Of a stretch of 39,160 nt of DNA, positions 35,351 to 39,160 are shown piece after piece. A program made the translations under genes and the position numbers. A model generated the notes under the pieces. The model did no database searches. It was given only the letters and a program-made list of their open reading frames with translations, and was not told the origin of the DNA. The DNA lies in the NCBI GenBank assembly GCA_022844565.1, contig JALHLK010000046.1, positions 1 to 39,160 of the forward strand, read 5' to 3'. Numbering within the stretch: the first letter of the stretch is position 1; each line of letters opens with the position of its first letter. The DNA is from Saprospiraceae bacterium. Its GTDB lineage: Bacteria; Bacteroidota; Bacteroidia; Chitinophagales; Saprospiraceae.

Positions 35351-37987
35351 TTAAGCTTCAAATGTTATCTCACCACTCATCTCTTGTTCTTTGAGCTTGG
35401 TAACTAACGCTAGCGCTTCAGGTATCACATCGCTACACACGATAATCAACGAACCTTTTTGTGCTGTTTTTACGGCATGCATTATGGCTTCTTTTTCTGA
35501 AGGTATAATCGTTGTCTTTTTATTTGGGTCGTATGATTTGATACCTGAATTTATCATTTCTATCAATTCTACCTCGGTTTTGCCTCTTAGGTTTTTGTCT
35601 TGGCGGATGATAACTTCATCGCACATTTGCGCTACGATTTTACCCATTTCTTTGTTGTCTTCCTCTCTTCGGTCACCTATACCAGCTATAATTCCTACTT
35701 TATGTGTTGCTTCTAAATTGTCTGTAAATTTTTGCAAGGCCCTCATACCCGCTGGATTATGGGCAAAATCTAACAAGATTTGGAATTTGTCAAATTTGAA
35801 CAAGTTTAATCTTCCAGGCGTCTGTGAGGATGATGGTATAAATGTTTCGAGTGCTGCCTTCATATCTTCAATACTTATACCTTGGACATCAGCAGCAATA
35901 ACGGCTGGAAGTATATTTTGGATCATAAATTCTGCCTTACCTCCATACGTAAGTGGTATTTTGTCTGCTTTGAGAATGCGCATTTTCCATTGACCTCGAC
36001 ATAATGTTACATAACCATTTTCATAGACCGCTGTAATTCCTCCTTTACGTTGTAGTGCTTTGATATGAGGATTGTTTTCGTCCATAGAAAATAAAGCCAA
36101 TTTACAAGTCAGGTTTTTTCTCATATCATACACCAAATGGTCATCTGCGTTTAAGATTGCATAACCTTGCGGTGATACTGTCTCAGGTATTACAGCCTTA
36201 ACCTTTGCCAATTGTTCCAAGGTGTGAATACCTTTTAGTCCTAGATGGTCAGCTGCTACATTGGTGACAATGCCTACATCACATTGCGTAAAAGCAAGAC
36301 CTGATCTCAATAAACCACCTCGCGCACACTCCAATACGGCAAAATTAACAGTAGGGTCTCTGAGTACAAATTCTGCACTTGTAGGCCCAGTACAATCACC
36401 TTTCATAAGCATACGATTTTGGATATAAACTCCGTCACTTGTTGTATACCCAACTCTATACCCGTGCATTTTTGCCATGTGCGCAATCAACCTACTTGTC
36501 GTTGTTTTTCCATTAGTACCTGTGATGGCTATTATAGGTATACGGCCTGTGTCACCTTGTTTTGGAAAAAGCTTATCAACTACAGGAGCAGCTACATTTC
36601 GTGGCAAACCTTTGGTGGGTGCAAGATGCATTCTAAATCCAGGTCCAGCATTAACCTCCAATACGGCACCACCCGTATCAGAAAGTGGTTGACTGATATC
36701 ACTCGTCATTATATCAATACCACAAATATCCAAGTCTATAATTTTAGAAATACGTTCTGCCATGGCCACATTAGCTGGATGGACGATATCTGTCACGTCT
36801 TCAGCTGTCCCACCTGTACTAAGATTGGCCGTATCTTTCAACACTAATTTTTCGCCAGATGGTATGATTGAGTCTTCCGTATACCCTTTGGCTGCTATGA
36901 TGGTCTTGGTAAGATCGTTGATTGTGATCATAGTAAGCACATTTTCATGTCCATAGCCTCTCCGTGGATCTGAGTTGACACGGTCTATCAATTGTTTGAC
37001 CGTCGATTTACCATCGCCAATGACATGAGCAGGAGATCGTTTTGCTGCAGCTATCAATCTATGGTTGATGACCAACAATCTATAATCCTCACCTGTTATG
37101 TATTTTTCTACAATTACTTTTTGAGATACTTTTTTTGCTGCGTGGAAAGCTTCTACGGCTTCTTCGTAAGTGTTTATATTGACAGTAATACCTCGCCCAT
37201 GGTTACCATCTATCGGTTTTATCACCAATGGAAACTTGACAAACTTACAAGCGTCCTCTAGGCTACTTTCCATGCTGATTATTTCACCTTTAGGTACCTC
37301 TACTTCGGCTTGTTGTAACAAAAACTTGGTATCTTCTTTATCACATGCTAATTCGACACCAATGCTACTTGTCTCACTCGTCACGGTAGCTTGAATTCTC
37401 TTTTGATTGGCTCCATACCCTAATTGGCACAACGAATATTTATTGAGTCTAATCCAAGGTATGCCCCTTGCCGCAGCTTCTTCTACTATGGATCCCGTAC
37501 TAGGCCCTAGTCTTTGTGCTTCACGAAGCTCCCTCATTCTCTGTATGTCATCCGACATATCATAAGCCGTCCCTGCAATAAGTGATTTACATATGTCCAC
37601 AGCAACTTTAGCCGCATACCTTCCTGCATTTTCTTCTATGTATGAAAAAACAACATTATATACGCCTTTTTCTCCATAATCTCGAGTGCGTCCAAAACCA
37701 GTATCCATACCTGCTAGCGTTTGTATTTCTAAAGCAATATGCTCTATCACATGACCCATCCAAGTACCTTCATCTACACGCATAAAAAACCCACCTTCGC
37801 ATCCTTCTGAACATCTGTGAGAATACATCGTTGGAAACATATTTTTTAGGCGATCTCCAAAACCTGGTATCTTATTGGAAGGCATTTCTTCCATATCTTC
37901 TAAGTCTAGAACCATTACAATCAATTTATGACGGCGGATAGACCAATAGTTAGGTCCGCGCATTGCGTTTATTTCTCTTATTTTCAT
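35351..37987 (-). CDS. cphA: cyanophycin synthetase
   Basis: An 878-residue enzyme that builds the multi-L-arginyl-poly-L-aspartate storage polymer with ATP. The ATG at 37985-37987 gives the usual MKIREINAMRGPNYWS start; an upstream TTG is rejected. Residues 1-160 form the N domain, about 215-470 the ATP-grasp domain (KPIDGNHGRG at 257-266, ECARGG-type blocks later), and about 483-878 the Mur-ligase-like domain with P-loop GTNGKTT at 490-496, ECARGGLLRSG and DFAHNPAGM. All three modules are intact and the length matches CphA1 rather than the shorter CphA2. A minus-strand TACCTTTA at 38038-38045 is a near-match -7 box. Confidence 0.95.
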   Translation of the reverse strand: MKIREINAMRGPNYWSIRRHKLIVMVLDLEDMEEMPSNKIPGFGDRLKNMFPTMYSHRCSEGCEGGFFMRVDEGTWMGHVIEHIALEIQTLAGMDTGFGRTRDYGEKGVYNVVFSYIEENAGRYAAKVAVDICKSLIAGTAYDMSDDIQRMRELREAQRLGPSTGSIVEEAAARGIPWIRLNKYSLCQLGYGANQKRIQATVTSETSSIGVELACDKEDTKFLLQQAEVEVPKGEIISMESSLEDACKFVKFPLVIKPIDGNHGRGITVNINTYEEAVEAFHAAKKVSQKVIVEKYITGEDYRLLVINHRLIAAAKRSPAHVIGDGKSTVKQLIDRVNSDPRRGYGHENVLTMITINDLTKTIIAAKGYTEDSIIPSGEKLVLKDTANLSTGGTAEDVTDIVHPANVAMAERISKIIDLDICGIDIMTSDISQPLSDTGGAVLEVNAGPGFRMHLAPTKGLPRNVAAPVVDKLFPKQGDTGRIPIIAITGTNGKTTTSRLIAHMAKMHGYRVGYTTSDGVYIQNRMLMKGDCTGPTSAEFVLRDPTVNFAVLECARGGLLRSGLAFTQCDVGIVTNVAADHLGLKGIHTLEQLAKVKAVIPETVSPQGYAILNADDHLVYDMRKNLTCKLALFSMDENNPHIKALQRKGGITAVYENGYVTLCRGQWKMRILKADKIPLTYGGKAEFMIQNILPAVIAADVQGISIEDMKAALETFIPSSSQTPGRLNLFKFDKFQILLDFAHNPAGMRALQKFTDNLEATHKVGIIAGIGDRREEDNKEMGKIVAQMCDEVIIRQDKNLRGKTEVELIEMINSGIKSYDPNKKTTIIPSEKEAIMHAVKTAQKGSLIIVCSDVIPEALALVTKLKEQEMSGEITFEA

Positions 37988-38386
37988 TTGAAATTGGTTT
38001 GGTAAAAAAGAAATCAAGTGTCCCTTGAAGGATTTTGTAAAGGTAGTAATTTCAGCTAATTTTTATAATTTTCTTTATCGTGATGCAATTTTCTTTACAC
38101 TCATTGATAAATGCCTGTTTTTATTGGGTTTAAGAGCAAAAAATTTCTTTTCTTTGTTTTCTGTCTTTACTTATACGTTTTAATAAAAAGTCGTTTTGTT
38201 AACACGACCAAACAAACAAGTTAAAAAATCAATAAAAATATAATCTAACGCCTTTTCTTCTTTCAAACATTGGTATCAGATTTTAAACTTTTTCCGTCCA
38301 AATAATAAAATTCCAACTATTAATTGCAGAATCATTGCGACTATTGTACATTTGACTATCTATTCAAATCAAATCGTTAAAATATC
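37988..38386. other. intergenic region between cphA and the isomerase gene
   Basis: AT-rich divergent gap with no coding potential. It holds a weak hairpin (GTCGT 38190-38194 with ACGAC 38204-38208) and promoter candidates for both flanking genes. Confidence 0.45.
38323..38354 (+). promoter_or_regulatory. predicted promoter of the isomerase gene
   Basis: ATTG (38323-38326), 20 bases, then TACATTTG (38347-38354), an exact TAnnTTTG -7 box, 32 bases before the ATG. Spacing and sequence fit the Bacteroidota primary sigma factor consensus. Confidence 0.5.
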
Positions 38387-39160
38387 ATGGTATCTAGAAG
38401 GAAATTCTTAACGCAATCATCATTAATTGGCTTGGGTACAATAGCCTTAGCTAGTTGTAAATCTAAATCGACTATGGCAGAAAGTGGTTCTGGCGTTGTG
38501 GGCAATACAGTAGGTCTTCAACTATACACGGTAAGAAATGAAATGAGTAAAGAACCGATTACCACACTTAAGAAATTAGCTGAAATTGGCTATAAAGATG
38601 TAGAATGTGCTGGCTATAGCAACGGTAAGATATACGGAATGACTCCAAAAGAATTTAAAAATGTGTTAGATTCTTGTGGTTTGCAAATGAATAGTGCTCA
38701 TATTGGGATAGGTAGTACAGATGGCAAACAACCAAAAACGCTCAGAGATAATTTTGCAGGTGCGTGTGAAGATTTAGCTTCTATCGGAGTCAAATATGTG
38801 GTCTGTCCTTATCTTATGGATTTTGATCGCAAAGGACTAGATGACTATAAAAGACATGCTGAACTATTCAATAAATCTGGTGAAATAGCCAATAAAAATA
38901 AACTAAGATTTGCATACCACCACCATGATTTTGAGTTTATACAGATGGACGGGCAGATACCTTTTGATTATCTTTTAGCCAATACGGATAAAGATAAAGT
39001 CTGCTACGAAATTGACTTTTACTGGATGGCCAAGGGCAATAAGGATGCCCTAGCTTACATAGATAATCATCCTGGAAGATTTGAATTATGGCACTTAAAG
39101 GATATAGATAACACACCACAACGATTCTTTGCAGAGGTTGGAAATGGTACACTTGATTGG
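38387..39160 (+). CDS. sugar phosphate isomerase/epimerase family protein (partial)
   Basis: The first 258 codons of a gene that runs off the window. A twin-arginine signal SRRKFLTQSSLIG is followed by lipobox LASC (Cys24), so the protein is probably a Tat-exported lipoprotein. The TIM-barrel xylose isomerase-like domain begins at VGLQLYTVRNEM; later strands carry the likely metal ligands in YHHHDFEF, CYEIDFYW and LWHLKDID. Such exported isomerase-like proteins are very common in Bacteroidota and often occur with sugar dehydrogenases or 3-keto-glycoside metabolism. The substrate is unknown and the C-terminus is not seen. Confidence 0.88.
   Translation, partial: MVSRRKFLTQSSLIGLGTIALASCKSKSTMAESGSGVVGNTVGLQLYTVRNEMSKEPITTLKKLAEIGYKDVECAGYSNGKIYGMTPKEFKNVLDSCGLQMNSAHIGIGSTDGKQPKTLRDNFAGACEDLASIGVKYVVCPYLMDFDRKGLDDYKRHAELFNKSGEIANKNKLRFAYHHHDFEFIQMDGQIPFDYLLANTDKDKVCYEIDFYWMAKGNKDALAYIDNHPGRFELWHLKDIDNTPQRFFAEVGNGTLDW

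Noticed and set aside
35335-35361. Longer isoaspartyl peptidase start at TTG overlapping cphA
   Set aside because: The ATG at 35334 precedes the conserved IHGGAGT block by the usual distance and leaves a clean 16-base gap.
35391-35993. 200-codon open frame on the plus strand inside cphA
   Set aside because: It is antisense to a clearly conserved Mur-ligase domain of cphA, has no recognisable family features, and reads as low-complexity Ser/Ile-rich shadow sequence.
37988-38017. Longer cphA start at an upstream in-frame TTG
   Set aside because: The ATG at 37987 gives the conserved CphA N-terminus; the extension adds residues that do not fit the family.

Overview
The window looks like a chromosomal segment of a Bacteroidota heterotroph, most like the Saprospiraceae/Sphingobacteriia side of the phylum. 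The evidence is a SusC/SusD pair, a protein with a type IX secretion C-terminal sorting domain, promoter boxes of the Bacteroidota TAnnTTTG type, no obvious Shine-Dalgarno sites, and AT-rich DNA. Species-level placement cannot be made from sequence reading alone. No tRNA, rRNA, CRISPR array, phage or transposase gene was seen.

Left part (1-8.0 kb): a sugar-porter MFS gene on the minus strand, a small secreted protein of unknown function on the plus strand, and a tightly packed minus-strand housekeeping run. Its order in transcription is PKD-cyclophilin lipoprotein, ROK (polyphosphate-glucokinase-like) kinase, scpA, nadB, SGNH hydrolase, nitrilase/omega-amidase. Gaps are a few bases, or genes overlap by 1-4 bases.

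Centre (8.4-25.9 kb): a sialic-acid utilisation locus. A FadR-type GntR regulator (plus strand) is divergent from a minus-strand operon: susC, susD, GH33 sialidase, N-acetylneuraminate lyase, cyclically permuted mutarotase (NanM-like), MFS transporter (NanT-like), SASA-type sialate O-acetylesterase, and an SGNH-GH20 fusion hexosaminidase. The order is close to the nan loci of Tannerella and Bacteroides. It describes a pathway: trim and de-acetylate host glycans outside or in the periplasm, import through SusCD, mutarotate, carry across the inner membrane, cleave to ManNAc and pyruvate. No ManNAc epimerase or dedicated kinase lies in the window. A palindromic operator sits over the predicted susC transcription start, and a perfect 9-bp stem-loop separates susCD from the enzyme genes. 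A convergent plus-strand six-hairpin glycosidase ends next to it.

Right part (26-39.2 kb): a T9SS-exported protein and a pirin, a small membrane protein, a cytosolic GH63-type glucosidase, then a cyanophycin module: cyanophycinase (plus) facing cyanophycin synthetase and isoaspartyl peptidase (minus), with a DUF4143 ATPase gene between them. The module could make and fully recycle the Asp/Arg polymer. The window ends inside a Tat-lipoprotein-type sugar phosphate isomerase/epimerase.

Intergenic DNA is rich in structure: a GGCAAT-rich repeat family in two distant gaps, a 60-bp repeat pair, a 240-bp MITE-like element with 20-bp terminal inverted repeats, and a perfect 17-bp inverted repeat upstream of the DUF4143 gene.
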